64,000 nucleotides of DNA, taken from positions 23,002 through 87,001 of the forward strand of contig NZ_JACWNA010000019.1 of assembly GCF_015355765.1 (NCBI RefSeq), read 5' to 3'. Below are positions 25,953 through 35,467 of the stretch, one piece after another (the first letter of the stretch is position 1; every line of letters starts with the position of its first letter). A program made the translations under genes and the position numbers. This stretch comes from Actinomyces haliotis. GTDB lineage: Bacteria > Actinomycetota > Actinomycetes > Actinomycetales > Actinomycetaceae. The notes beneath the pieces are model-generated. The model saw nothing but the letters and a program-made list of their open reading frames with translations, did not search any database and had not been told where the DNA came from.

Positions 25953-26066
25953 ATGAACACCACCCGATGCGAGGCGGACGCCCCCGGCGCCTGTCGCCGT
26001 ACCGTGAGGACGGAGTCTCCCCTGCCCGCGCAGCCGCGCGGTGCAGGGGCGGTCATGCCCCGCTGA
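25953..26066 (+). CDS. short leader ORF after the SAM riboswitch
   Basis: A 37-codon ORF starting ATG five bases after GGAAGG. The product (MNTTRCEADAPGAC... ending GAVMPR) resembles no domain I know. Its second half covers a very stable hairpin at 26019-26049. It may be a leader peptide coupling ribosome passage to hairpin formation, or just an unused start. The real enzyme gene begins 104 bases later. Confidence 0.4.
   Translation: MNTTRCEADAPGACRRTVRTESPLPAQPRGAGAVMPR
26019..26049 (+). terminator. stable hairpin in the metE-like leader (possible attenuator)
   Basis: CCCCTGC (26019-26025) pairs with GCAGGGG (26043-26049), and CCGCGC (26026-26031) with GCGCGG (26036-26041) around AGCC, giving 13 pairs and one bulged T. 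It sits between riboswitch and structural gene, where an expression platform is expected, but has no T run. Confidence 0.5.
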
Positions 26067-26170
26067 GGCGCCCGGTCGTCTCAGCCCCAAGTCGTGCGAC
26101 CCGCCCGGGTCACGACGCCGGTCCCCGAACGCAAGCCCGCGGCGCCGCCGCAGCCACGAAAAGGACCACC

Positions 26171-27379
26171 ATGACCACCCGCATCCGCACCACCCACGTC
26201 GGCTCCCTCCCGCGCACCGACACCCTCCTCAAGGCCAACGCCGACCACGCCGCCGGAAGCCTCTCCGACGCCGAGCTCGCCGACGTCGTGACCCGGGAGA
26301 CCGACGCCGTCGTCGCCCGCCAGGCCGAGATCGGCCTCGACGTCGTCAACGACGGCGAGTACGGCCACGCCATGACCGAGAAGGTCGACTACGGCGGCTG
26401 GTGGTCCTACTCCTTCGAGCGCTTCTCCGGCCTCGAGATCCTCCACGAGCTCCCCGAGCACAAGCCGACCCCCGCCGGCAAGCTCGAGCTCGACGACATG
26501 GGCGACCGCCGCGACTGGGTGGCCTTCGCCGACGCCTACTCCGACCCCACCAGCGGCATCCACCTCGCCACCGCCCCCGCACCCGTGTGGCCCACCGTCA
26601 CCGGCGAGATCCGCTACACCGGCCAGGACGTCGTCTCCCGCGACATCACGGCCCTCAAGTCCGCCCTGGAGAAGGCCGGCAAGCCCGTCTCCGACGGCTT
26701 CATCGCCTCCATCTCCCCGGCCGCCGCCGCCCGGATCGGCAACCAGTACTACGAGGACGACGAGGCCGCCGTGTGGGCCTGGGCCGAGGGCCTGCGCGAG
26801 GAGTACAAGGCGATCACCGACGCCGGGCTCACCGTCCAGATCGACGCCCCCGACCTCGCCGAGTCCTGGGACCAGTTCAAGGTCGCGCCGTCGGTCGAGG
26901 ACTACCGCCGCTTCTCCGCCGTCCGCATCGATGCCCTCAACCACGCCCTCGAGGGCATCGACCCCGACCAGGTCCGCTACCACATCTGCTGGGGCTCCTG
27001 GCACGGCCCGCACTCCACGGACCTCGGCCTCGACAAGATCGTCGACCTGGCCCTCGCCGTCAACGCCAACGGCTTCACCTTCGAGGCCGCGAACGCCCGC
27101 CACGAGCACGAGTGGCGCGTGTGGAAGGGCCTCGTCGAGGACGGCGGGCTCGCCGACGGCAAGTACCTGATCCCCGGCGTCGTCTCCCACGCCACGAACG
27201 TCCTCGAGCACCCCGAGCTCGTCGCCGAGCGCATCGAGCGCTTCACGAGCATCGTCGGCCCCGAGCGCGTCGTGGCCTCGACGGACTGCGGCCTGGGCGG
27301 GCGTGTCCACTCCCACATCGCCTGGGCCAAGCTCGAGTCCCTCGCCGAGGGCGCCCGCATCGCGAGCGAGCGGGTCTGA
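26171..27379 (+). CDS. MetE-like cobalamin-independent methionine synthase, C-terminal-domain type (copy 1)
   Basis: A 402-residue single-domain protein equivalent to the catalytic half of MetE (YxjG/YxjH type). TTHVGSLPR opens it. Zinc and homocysteine ligands are visible as HIC in YHICWGSWHGPH (H271, C273), Glu in FTFEAANARHEHEW and Cys in STDCGLGGRVH. It should transfer a methyl group to homocysteine, but the donor of these short forms is not settled. It is the first gene behind a SAM-I riboswitch. AAGGA precedes the ATG. The next gene is a clear paralogue 29 bases downstream. Confidence 0.9.
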   Translation: MTTRIRTTHVGSLPRTDTLLKANADHAAGSLSDAELADVVTRETDAVVARQAEIGLDVVNDGEYGHAMTEKVDYGGWWSYSFERFSGLEILHELPEHKPTPAGKLELDDMGDRRDWVAFADAYSDPTSGIHLATAPAPVWPTVTGEIRYTGQDVVSRDITALKSALEKAGKPVSDGFIASISPAAAARIGNQYYEDDEAAVWAWAEGLREEYKAITDAGLTVQIDAPDLAESWDQFKVAPSVEDYRRFSAVRIDALNHALEGIDPDQVRYHICWGSWHGPHSTDLGLDKIVDLALAVNANGFTFEAANARHEHEWRVWKGLVEDGGLADGKYLIPGVVSHATNVLEHPELVAERIERFTSIVGPERVVASTDCGLGGRVHSHIAWAKLESLAEGARIASERV

Positions 27380-27408
27380 GCGGCACCCGCCGCGAGAGGA
27401 TCAGCAGC

Positions 27409-28611
27409 ATGACTCACATCCGTACCACGCACGTCGGCTCCCTGCCGCGCACGCCCGAGCTCCTCGACGCGAACCTCCGTCGCGCCGACGGCTCCATCAC
27501 CGAGGAGGCCTTCCACGACGTCCTCACCGACGCCGTCGCCAAGGTCGTCGCCCGCCAGCACGAGATCGGCCTCGACGTCGTCAACGAGGGCGAGTACGGC
27601 CACATCACCTCCGGCGCCGTCGACTACGGCGCCTGGTGGAACTACTCCTTCTCCCGCCTCGGCGGCCTCACCATGACCGACGAGGACCGCTGGGCGAGCA
27701 CCGAGACCGTCCGCTCCGAGCCCGGGCACATCCGTCTCACGACGATGAGGGACCGCCGCGACCGAGTCCGCTTCAACGAGGCCTACGAGGACCCGACGAC
27801 CGGCATCCTCACCGGCCGCAGCGTCGTCGGGAACCCCAAGATCACGGGCCCGATCACGTACATCGGCGACGACGCCGTCAAGGCCGACGTCGACCTCCTC
27901 GTCCAGGGCCTCAAGGACAACGGCCTCACGCCCGCCGACGGCTTCGTCGCCGCCCTCTCCCCGGGGTCCGCCGCGCGCATGAAGAACGCCTACTACGACG
28001 ACGAGGACGCCCTCCTCGACGACTGCGCCGACGCCATGCACGAGGAGTACAAGGCGATCACCGACGCCGGGCTCACGGTCCAGCTCGACGCCCCCGACAT
28101 GGCCGAGTCCTGGGACCAGATCAACCCCGAGCCGACCGTCGCCGACTACCGCGAGTTCATCGCCAAGCGAGCCGCCGCGGCGAACCGCGCCCTCGAGGGG
28201 ATCCCGGCCGAGCAGGTCCGCTTCCACGTCTGCTGGGGCTCCTGGCACGGCCCGCACACGACCGACATCCCCTTCAAGGAGATCGTCGACATCGTCCTGA
28301 AGGTCAACGCCGGCGGCTACACCTTCGAGGCCGCCAACGCCCGCCACGAGCACGAGTGGAGCCTCTGGAAGGGCGTCAGCCTCCCCGAGGACAAGGTCAT
28401 CATCCCGGGCTGCGTCTCGCACTCGACCAACGTCGTCGAGCACCCCGAGCTCGTCGCGGAGCGCATCACGCGGTTCGCCGAGATCGTCGGCCCGGAGCGC
28501 GTCATCGCGTCGACCGACTGCGGCCTGGGCGGGCGCGTCCACCCGCTCATCGCCTGGGCGAAGCTCGAGTCCCTCGCCGAGGGCGCCCGCATCGCCTCCG
28601 AGAGGTTCTGA
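27409..28611 (+). CDS. MetE-like cobalamin-independent methionine synthase, C-terminal-domain type (copy 2)
   Basis: A 400-residue paralogue of the preceding gene. It shares THVGSLPR, the block after EEYKAITDAGLTVQ, the ligands HVC (H273, C275), FEAANARHEHEW and STDCGLGGR, and even the ending ESLAEGARIASER. Differences concentrate in residues 80-180, which may set substrate or donor preference. GAGAGGA precedes the ATG. It is certainly in one operon with copy 1 and so under the same SAM riboswitch. The pair arose by tandem duplication. Confidence 0.9.
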   Translation: MTHIRTTHVGSLPRTPELLDANLRRADGSITEEAFHDVLTDAVAKVVARQHEIGLDVVNEGEYGHITSGAVDYGAWWNYSFSRLGGLTMTDEDRWASTETVRSEPGHIRLTTMRDRRDRVRFNEAYEDPTTGILTGRSVVGNPKITGPITYIGDDAVKADVDLLVQGLKDNGLTPADGFVAALSPGSAARMKNAYYDDEDALLDDCADAMHEEYKAITDAGLTVQLDAPDMAESWDQINPEPTVADYREFIAKRAAAANRALEGIPAEQVRFHVCWGSWHGPHTTDIPFKEIVDIVLKVNAGGYTFEAANARHEHEWSLWKGVSLPEDKVIIPGCVSHSTNVVEHPELVAERITRFAEIVGPERVIASTDCGLGGRVHPLIAWAKLESLAEGARIASERF

Positions 28612-28683
28612 GCGCTCCCGAGCGGGCACCGCGCGCTCGGACGTACGGTCCGTCCTGGGCGTGGCGCTGGCTACCCTGGGCGC

Positions 28684-30555
28684 GTGGAGACCCTCGTCAT
28701 CGCGGTCCTCGGCCTGCTCATCATCGCCGCCTGCAACCAGCTCGCGCCCAAGGTCGGCGTCGCCTCGCCCCTCATCCTCCTGGCCGTCGGGGTCCTCGTC
28801 GGCTTCCTGCCCTGGGTGGGCACAGTGAGCGTCGACCCCGAGATCATCCTCGAGGTCGTCCTCCCGCCTCTGCTCTTCGGCGCCGCCGTCGGCATGCCCG
28901 TCATGGACTTCCGCCGCGAGCTGCGCAGCGTCGCCGGTCTCGCGATCGGCCTCGTCGTCATCTCCGCGATCGTCATCGGCCTCGCGGTCCACGCGCTCGT
29001 CCCGGCGGTCTCGCTCGCCTGGGCGATCGCTCTCGGCGCCGTCCTCAGCCCCACCGACGCCGTTGCCGTCTCCATCGCACGCGGTGCCGGGGTCAACCAC
29101 CGGATCATCACGATCCTCGAGGGCGAGGGCCTCTTCAACGACGCCACCGCCCTCGTCCTCCTCTCCGCCGCCGTCTCCGCGGGCCAGGCCGGCGGAGAGG
29201 GCGTCACCGCGTGGGGAGTCGCCGGGGAGTTCGTCCTCGCCCTCGGCGTCGCCGTCGTCATCGGGCTCGTGGTGGGCGAGATCGGGGTCCGGGTGCGCGG
29301 GCGCATCACCGACCCCGCCGCGGACACCGTCTTCTCCTTCGTCATGCCCTTCCTCGCCTCGGTGCCCGCCGACCACCTCGGCGGCTCCGGGCTCGTGGCC
29401 GCCGTCGTCGCCGGGCTCGTCGTGTCCCGGCGGCGGGTCTCCGTCATGGGCGCCCAGAACCGACGCTTCGCCCAGCAGAACTGGAAGACCGCCGAGCTCG
29501 TCCTCGAGGGCGGCATCTTCCTGTTCATGGGGCTGCAGGCCTACGGCATCTACCACGAGGTCGACGTCCTGCCCGGGGGGCCCGGCGTCGGCCGCGCGGT
29601 CCTCGTGGCCGTCACCGCGGGTGCGCTCACCGTCGTGCTCCGCGCCGTCTTCGTCGCGCCGCTGCTCGCCTGGCTCGCCTCCGCGCGCCACCGCAACGCC
29701 CGCCGCGTCGCGGTCGGCGCCGAGCGTCTTGAGCAGTTCGAGGAGCGCCTCTCCCACGCCTGCGACGTCGATGACGAGATGCTCGCCGCCCGCAACCTCA
29801 CCCAGGACGACTGGGCCCGCGCCCTGGACCGGTGGCGGCATCGCCTCGACCGCGGCCACCGCAAGCAGAATCGCGTCGCCGGCGACCTCGCCTACTGGAC
29901 GCAGACCCCGCTCGGGCCCCGTGAGGGAAGCGTCATCGTGTGGGCGGGGATGCGCGGGGTCGTCACCCTCGCTGCCGCCCAGACCCTCCCGTTCACCGCA
30001 CCGATGCGCCCCGTCCTCCTGCTGGTCGCGCTGCTCGTGGCCGGAGGCTCCCTCGTCATCCAGGGGCTCACCCTCGTCCCGCTCATCGCCCGGGTCAGGC
30101 CCCAGACGGCCGACCCCGAGGAGGAGGCCGCCGAGCAGAGGCGCCTCCTCAAGCTCCTCGGCCACGCTGTCAAGGACACTGCCCTGGCCCGCGCGATGCA
30201 GGAGCAGTACGAGGCCGGCAACACGGCCACGCGCGACGCCGGCCGCTCCCTCTCGCTCGTCGGCCGGACGGGTCTGGCGCAGCAGCGCGCGCGGAGGGAC
30301 GACGACGTTGAACAGCCCGTGCCGCAAGCCGCGCCGGTCTCGCAGGAGGCGGACCAGCACGACGCCGTCGAGGCCGCCGAGGAGGCCATCGAGCCGCTGA
30401 GCCGCGAGCAGGTCCGTGACCTCGCCATCGAGGCGATCCAGACGCAGCGCGACGCCCTCATCGAGGCGCGCGACGAGGGCCTCTTCCACTCGTCGGCCCT
30501 GGAGCTCGCCCTCGAGCGCCTCGACGCCGAGGAGATCATGCTGTCCTCCCACTGA
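28684..30555 (+). CDS. NhaP-type (CPA1) cation/proton antiporter, copy 1
   Basis: A 623-residue membrane protein. About twelve helices are followed by a 150-200 residue cytoplasmic tail. The transport core has VLSPTDAVAVSIA and LEGEGLFNDATALV, the ion-binding ND motif of NhaP/NHE-type exchangers, and VWAGMRGVVTLAAAQTLP near residue 418. It exports Na+ or K+ against protons. GTG is the start, with TACCCT (28672-28677) six bases before it. It ends with a charged helix shared with the next gene (REQVRDLAIEAIQTQRDALI). Confidence 0.92.
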   Translation: METLVIAVLGLLIIAACNQLAPKVGVASPLILLAVGVLVGFLPWVGTVSVDPEIILEVVLPPLLFGAAVGMPVMDFRRELRSVAGLAIGLVVISAIVIGLAVHALVPAVSLAWAIALGAVLSPTDAVAVSIARGAGVNHRIITILEGEGLFNDATALVLLSAAVSAGQAGGEGVTAWGVAGEFVLALGVAVVIGLVVGEIGVRVRGRITDPAADTVFSFVMPFLASVPADHLGGSGLVAAVVAGLVVSRRRVSVMGAQNRRFAQQNWKTAELVLEGGIFLFMGLQAYGIYHEVDVLPGGPGVGRAVLVAVTAGALTVVLRAVFVAPLLAWLASARHRNARRVAVGAERLEQFEERLSHACDVDDEMLAARNLTQDDWARALDRWRHRLDRGHRKQNRVAGDLAYWTQTPLGPREGSVIVWAGMRGVVTLAAAQTLPFTAPMRPVLLLVALLVAGGSLVIQGLTLVPLIARVRPQTADPEEEAAEQRRLLKLLGHAVKDTALARAMQEQYEAGNTATRDAGRSLSLVGRTGLAQQRARRDDDVEQPVPQAAPVSQEADQHDAVEAAEEAIEPLSREQVRDLAIEAIQTQRDALIEARDEGLFHSSALELALERLDAEEIMLSSH

Positions 30556-30694
30556 GGCCGCTCCGCGGAGCGCTCGCTCGCGCGCCGGTGGCCGGCCGGA
30601 TCGGGCGGCCCCCCGTCCGTGAGCGTGCCCACGAGCCCCGGGGGGGGCACCCGCCCGCCGCGCGGTCCGAGCGGTGCGCGCCTAGGGTGGCCCG

Positions 30695-32647
30695 GTGCAG
30701 ACCCTCGTCATCGCGGTCGCCGGGATCCTTGCCGTCGTCGTCTCCAACCAGCTCGCGCCGCGCGTCGGCGTCGCCTCCCCGCTCATCCTCCTGGCCCTCG
30801 GCGTCGCCGTCGGCCTCACGCCGTGGGGCGGTGGCCTCACGGTGGACCCGGAGGTCATCCTCGAGGTGGTCCTGCCGGCCCTCCTGTTCTCGACGGCGGC
30901 CTCGCTGCCCGTCATGGACTTCCGACGCGAGGTCGTCGCCGTCTCCGGGCTCGCGATCGGCCTCGTCCTGGCCACGGCCGTCCTCCTCGGCCTCGTCCTG
31001 GACGCCCTCGTCCCCGCCCTCACCCTGCCGTGGGCGATCGCCCTGGCCTCCGTCATCAGCCCCACCGACGCCGTCGCCGTCTCCATCGCCCGGGGCTCGG
31101 GCGTCGGACGCCGTGTCATCACGGTCCTCGAGGGCGAGGGCCTCTTCAACGACGCCTCCGCCCTCGTCCTCCTGTCCAGCGCGACGGCGGCCGGCCTCGC
31201 TCACGACGACGGGGAGCTCAGCCCCGGCGCCCTCGTCCCCGACTTCCTCCTCGCCCTCGTCGTGGCCGTCGTCATCGGCTGGGCGGTGGGCGAGCTCGCC
31301 GTGCGGACGCGAGCCCGCGTGCTGCGCGCCCCGATGGACACGGCCCTGACCTTCACCATCCCCTTCCTGGCCTCGGTGCCGGCCGAGCACCTCGGCGGCT
31401 CCGGGCTCGTGGCCGCCGTCGTCGCGGGACTCGTCCTGTCCTACCGAGGTCCGCGCCTCCTCCCGCCGTCCTACCGCCAGGCCGGCGACCGCAACTGGCA
31501 GACGATCGAGCTGCTCCTCGAGGGCCTCATCTTCCTCACCATGGGGGTCCAGGCCTTCGGGATCGTCGCGGAGGTGGAGCGGGACGGCCTCGGCGTGGGC
31601 ACGGCCGTGCTCGTCGCCGTCGTCGCCGCCGTCGTCACGATCAGCGTTCGCGGCGCGTTCGTCGCGGTCCTCATCCCCGGGCTCCGGCTGCTGGGACGCG
31701 GCCGACGGCACCGCCACAACCGGCACGCCGACGCCCTCGCCCGGATGGAGGAGCGTCTGACCGCCCTGTCCGCCGACGGCGTCGGCGGACCGGGCGACGA
31801 CGCTGACGGGACCACCGACGGCGGTGACGACGGTGCCGGGCCACGGCAGGCCCCGGCGGCCACCCGGCTCAGTCCCGTCGGCCGGAGCCTGCGCCGGGAG
31901 CGGCGGCGCGCGCGCCGGCTCGGCGCGGACCTCGAGTACTTCCGCAACGAGCCGCTCGGCTGGCGCGAGGGTGCCGTCATCGTGTGGGCGGGCATGCGAG
32001 GCGCCATCACACTGGCGGCCGCCCAGACCCTGCCCACCGCGACGCCCTCGCGTCCCTTCCTGCTGCTCGTCGCGCTCGTCGTGGCCGCGGGCTCGCTGAC
32101 CGTCCAGGGCCTCACCCTCCCGTGGCTCATCACGCTGGTCCGCCCTGCCATGGCGTCCGAGATGACGGACCGTGAGGAGCGGGACCGGCTCGTCCGCCTC
32201 CTCGCGTCGGCCGCGAAGTCCTCAGCCCTGTCCGAGGCCATCGCCGACCACGCCTCCGACGAGGCAGGCCCGCAGCGCGTCGCCCGCGTCATGACCGGGT
32301 GGTCGACCCTCGGACGGGTGCTCCATCACCACCACGGCGAGGGCAGCCCCGTCGAGGCGGCCGACGCGACCCTCGCCGAGCCTGGTGCGTCGGGCGACGA
32401 CGTCGCCGCCGAGCAGGCGGTGGACGAGGAGATGGCGGCCGACCAGGCGGCCGCCCGCGCGGGCTCCGCGCAGGCCTCCGAGGCTCTTGACGCAGCGCAC
32501 GTGCGCGAGCTGGCGATCGACGCGATCCGTCAGCAGCGCGACGCCATCCTCGACGCCCGCGACGAGGGGATCTTCTCCTCCGGCACCCTCGCCTACGCGC
32601 TGGCGCGCCTGGACGCCGAGCAGATCATGCTCGAGACGCACCGGTGA
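30695..32647 (+). CDS. NhaP-type (CPA1) cation/proton antiporter, copy 2
   Basis: A 650-residue paralogue of copy 1. The same core motifs occur: ISPTDAVAVSIARGSG, LEGEGLFNDASALVLL and VWAGMRGAITLAAAQTLPT. The two genes match best in the membrane part; the middle cytoplasmic loop (GVGGPGDDADGTTDGGDDG) and the tail differ, so regulation may differ. GTG start with TAGGGT (30683-30688) six bases upstream, meaning each copy has its own leaderless promoter rather than forming one operon. Confidence 0.92.
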   Translation: MQTLVIAVAGILAVVVSNQLAPRVGVASPLILLALGVAVGLTPWGGGLTVDPEVILEVVLPALLFSTAASLPVMDFRREVVAVSGLAIGLVLATAVLLGLVLDALVPALTLPWAIALASVISPTDAVAVSIARGSGVGRRVITVLEGEGLFNDASALVLLSSATAAGLAHDDGELSPGALVPDFLLALVVAVVIGWAVGELAVRTRARVLRAPMDTALTFTIPFLASVPAEHLGGSGLVAAVVAGLVLSYRGPRLLPPSYRQAGDRNWQTIELLLEGLIFLTMGVQAFGIVAEVERDGLGVGTAVLVAVVAAVVTISVRGAFVAVLIPGLRLLGRGRRHRHNRHADALARMEERLTALSADGVGGPGDDADGTTDGGDDGAGPRQAPAATRLSPVGRSLRRERRRARRLGADLEYFRNEPLGWREGAVIVWAGMRGAITLAAAQTLPTATPSRPFLLLVALVVAAGSLTVQGLTLPWLITLVRPAMASEMTDREERDRLVRLLASAAKSSALSEAIADHASDEAGPQRVARVMTGWSTLGRVLHHHHGEGSPVEAADATLAEPGASGDDVAAEQAVDEEMAADQAAARAGSAQASEALDAAHVRELAIDAIRQQRDAILDARDEGIFSSGTLAYALARLDAEQIMLETHR

Positions 32648-32711
32648 GAATGCTGCGCCAGCACCCGGACCGCTCGTCGGCCGCGTCGGCGCCGCCCGTA
32701 GACTCCCGGGC

Positions 32712-33851
32712 ATGAGCACGCTGCCCCTGCGACCCGGGCTCGAGGGCGAGACGCCCTACGGCGCCCCCGAGCTCGACGTCCCCGTCCGCCTCAACGTCAA
32801 CGAGAACCCCTACGCGCCGTCCGAGGCCGTCGTCGCGTCGATCCGCGACGCCGTCGCCGAGGCCGCCACCGGGCTCAACCGCTACCCGGACCGAGACTTC
32901 CAGGCCCTGCGCGGCGCGCTCGCGGATTACCTCGACGTGGAGTCGGGCGTGCGCGTGGCGCCGGAGCAGGTGTGGGCCGCCAACGGCTCGAACGAGGTCA
33001 TGCTCCACGTCCTTCAGGCCTTCGGCGGCCCCGGGCGCACCTGCCTCACCTTCACGCCCACGTACTCGATGTACCCCGAGTACGCGCGCGACACCCTCAC
33101 CGAGTACGTCACCGAGCCGCGCGCCGTCGACTTCACCCTCGACCTCGACGTCGTTCGCGAGGCGATCGCTCGCACACGCCCGGCCGTCGTCATCCTCGCC
33201 AGCCCGAACAACCCCACGGGCACCGCCCTCCCGCTCGACGACGTCCGCGCCGTCCTCGACGCCGCCCGCGGCGCCGGCCCGCTCACGGCCGACGGCGAGC
33301 CCACCGACGCCGTCGTCGTGATCGACGAGGCCTACGGCGAGTTCCGTCGCCCCGGAGTCCCCTCCGCCCTCGAGCTCCTCGCCGACAACCCGCACCTCGC
33401 CGTCTCGCGCACCATGTCCAAGGCCTTCGGCATGGCGGGGCTGCGGCTGGGCTACCTCGCGGCCTCCCGCGAGCTCGTCGACTGCCTGCGCGTCGTCCGC
33501 CTGCCCTACCACCTCTCCGCCGTCAGCCAGGCCGCGGCGCTCGCGGCGCTCTCGCACCGCGAGGAGCTCATGAGCCAGGTGGCCTCCCTGCGCGGCGAGC
33601 GCGACGGACTCGTCACCTGGCTGCGCGAGCAGGGCTGGAACGCCTACGAGTCCGACTCCAACTTCGTGCTCTTCGGCCCCTTCGAGGACCGCGAGGCCGT
33701 CTTCGAGGCCCTCCTCGAGCGCGGCGTCCTCATCCGCGTCGTCGGCCCGGACGGGTACCTTCGGGTCTGCATCGGCACGCCCGAGGAGATGGAGGCCTTC
33801 CGCACCGCCCTCACGGCCGTCGCCCCCAGCAGCGAGGAGAGGAACGCATGA
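32712..33851 (+). CDS. hisC: histidinol-phosphate aminotransferase
   Basis: A 379-residue PLP enzyme (fold type I) converting imidazole-acetol phosphate plus Glu to histidinol phosphate. [13 protein letters not shown] and [20 protein letters not shown] at the start are typical. ASPNNPTGT and VIDEAYGEF bind PLP, and K237 in [17 protein letters not shown] is the Schiff-base lysine. TAGACT lies seven bases before the ATG. It begins an operon with hisB (4-base ATGA overlap) and the genes that follow. Confidence 0.96.
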   Translation: MSTLPLRPGLEGETPYGAPELDVPVRLNVNENPYAPSEAVVASIRDAVAEAATGLNRYPDRDFQALRGALADYLDVESGVRVAPEQVWAANGSNEVMLHVLQAFGGPGRTCLTFTPTYSMYPEYARDTLTEYVTEPRAVDFTLDLDVVREAIARTRPAVVILASPNNPTGTALPLDDVRAVLDAARGAGPLTADGEPTDAVVVIDEAYGEFRRPGVPSALELLADNPHLAVSRTMSKAFGMAGLRLGYLAASRELVDCLRVVRLPYHLSAVSQAAALAALSHREELMSQVASLRGERDGLVTWLREQGWNAYESDSNFVLFGPFEDREAVFEALLERGVLIRVVGPDGYLRVCIGTPEEMEAFRTALTAVAPSSEERNA

Positions 33852-34447
33852 GCCGCACCGCCCGTATTGAGAGGACGACGAGCGAGTCCAGCGTCGTCGT
33901 CGAGATCGACCTCGACGGCACCGGCCGGACGGACATCGAGACGACCGTCCCCTTCTACAACCACATGCTGACGGCCCTGGGCAAGCACTCGCTCATCGAC
34001 CTCACCGTCCGCGCCAGCGGCGACACGGACATCGACGTCCACCACACTGTGGAGGACACCGCCATCTGCATCGGCGAGACGCTCAAGGAGGCGCTGGGGG
34101 ACAAGCGTGGCATCCGCCGCTTCGGCGACGCGACCGTCCCGCTCGACGAGGCCCTCGCCCAGGCGGTCGTCGACATCTCCGGCCGCCCCTACCTCGTTCA
34201 CGACGGCGAGTCCGAGGCCTTCGTCCACCACCTCATCGGCGGGCACTTCACCGGCTCCATGGTGCGCCACGTCCTCGAGGCCATCGCCTACCACGCCGGC
34301 ATCTGCCTGCACGTCCGCGTCATCTCCGGCCGCGACCCGCACCACATCGCCGAGTCCGAGTTCAAGGCCCTCGCGCGCGCCCTGCGCCAGGCCATCGAGC
34401 CCGACCCGCGCGTCGACGGCATCCCGTCCACGAAGGGGGCCCTGTGA
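33848..34447 (+). CDS. hisB: imidazoleglycerol-phosphate dehydratase
   Basis: A 199-residue single-domain dehydratase, the usual actinobacterial form without the phosphatase domain. Manganese-binding histidine clusters are intact: [23 protein letters not shown] and [17 protein letters not shown]. It converts imidazoleglycerol phosphate to imidazole-acetol phosphate, the substrate of HisC. Its ATG overlaps the hisC stop, and its stop overlaps the next start (TGATG). Confidence 0.97.
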   Translation: MSRTARIERTTSESSVVVEIDLDGTGRTDIETTVPFYNHMLTALGKHSLIDLTVRASGDTDIDVHHTVEDTAICIGETLKEALGDKRGIRRFGDATVPLDEALAQAVVDISGRPYLVHDGESEAFVHHLIGGHFTGSMVRHVLEAIAYHAGICLHVRVISGRDPHHIAESEFKALARALRQAIEPDPRVDGIPSTKGAL

Positions 34448-35400
34448 TGCACGACGGTCACGGAGCGGGCCCCACGGGTCCTGACGCCACAGACGGCGCC
34501 GACGAGCCGCAGGACATCGACGCCGAGTTCGCCGCCATGATGGAGGGCCTCGAGCTCCCCGCCGAGATGCAGGCGGACCTCGCCGCCCTCGACGAGGCGC
34601 AGCCCTCCGACGACGACCGCGCCGGCGAGACCGACGCCGACGACGCGCAGGAGCCCGAGCGCAACGAGACCGGCGGCTCCGTCCACACGGTCTCCGCCGA
34701 CGACGTCCCCCACAACACCTACCGCGCTCCCAGCGAGGAGCCCGACGACGGTCTGAGCGAAGGGCAGGAGGACGAGATCGCGGCCCTCGCGGCCGCCCTC
34801 GCCGCCGCGCCCACTGCGGGCGAGGGCGCCGACGGAGCAGCCGACGCCGCGTCTGCGGACCCGACCGTGGCCGCCAAGGCCGTCAAGGTCGCCGTCGTCC
34901 TCACGCCGCTCGCCTCCGCCGACGCGCTCGCGGCCCTGTGCAGGATGAGCGACCTCGACTGCGTCGTCGTCCCGGCCTCCTCCGGGGCCTTCGCGGTCAA
35001 GGAGCTCGTCTCCGCCCACTCCGAGTGGGACGTCACCGAGCTGCTCGGCGGCGAGGACTCCGAGCCTGCCGAGGCGGCCGAGCTCGCGAGCGCCCTCTCG
35101 CGCCTCTCGCGCGCCGGCGTCGTCCTGCTCACCGCGGACCTCGCCACCGACGTCGGCATCGAGTCGGGCCTGTCCGGCACGATGACCGCGCGCCGCTACC
35201 AGAACGCCCAGGCGGGGGAGGAGGCCAGCGCTGGCCTCATCCTCGCGGCCGTCGACCAGGTCGTCGAGGACGTCCTCCTCGGCGTCACCCGGGCCGAGGA
35301 CGCTCCGGGCGCCATCCGCACCGAGGACGTCAAGCCGGGCCGTGCCATGCGCCTGTTCGGCCGGGGCCTGCGCCGTCCCAAGGGCGACTCGCAGAACTGA
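34447..35400 (+). CDS. acidic hypothetical protein encoded in the his operon
   Basis: A 317-residue protein that I cannot assign. Residues 1-130 are strongly acidic and Ala-rich, probably disordered. From about 137 a folded part follows: VKVAVVLTPLASADALAALC, DLDCVVVPASSGAFAVKELV, and VVLLTADLATDVGIESGLSG. The end is basic (RLFGRGLRRPKG). The start codon shares one base with the hisB stop, so translation is coupled and it is a true operon member. A GTG three bases upstream is an alternative start. A role near histidine synthesis is suggested only by position. Confidence 0.8.
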   Translation: MHDGHGAGPTGPDATDGADEPQDIDAEFAAMMEGLELPAEMQADLAALDEAQPSDDDRAGETDADDAQEPERNETGGSVHTVSADDVPHNTYRAPSEEPDDGLSEGQEDEIAALAAALAAAPTAGEGADGAADAASADPTVAAKAVKVAVVLTPLASADALAALCRMSDLDCVVVPASSGAFAVKELVSAHSEWDVTELLGGEDSEPAEAAELASALSRLSRAGVVLLTADLATDVGIESGLSGTMTARRYQNAQAGEEASAGLILAAVDQVVEDVLLGVTRAEDAPGAIRTEDVKPGRAMRLFGRGLRRPKGDSQN

Positions 35401-35467
35401 GCCAGGCGCCCGCCCGGGCACCGGACGGTCACGATTCCGTGTCGCACCCGGGCGGTAGGCTCATCAC

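Noticed and set aside
26977..30552. 1191-codon minus-strand open frame across the MetE-like and NhaP genes
   Set aside because: It spans three unrelated plus-strand genes with clear homology; composition is that of reverse-complemented GC-rich codons.
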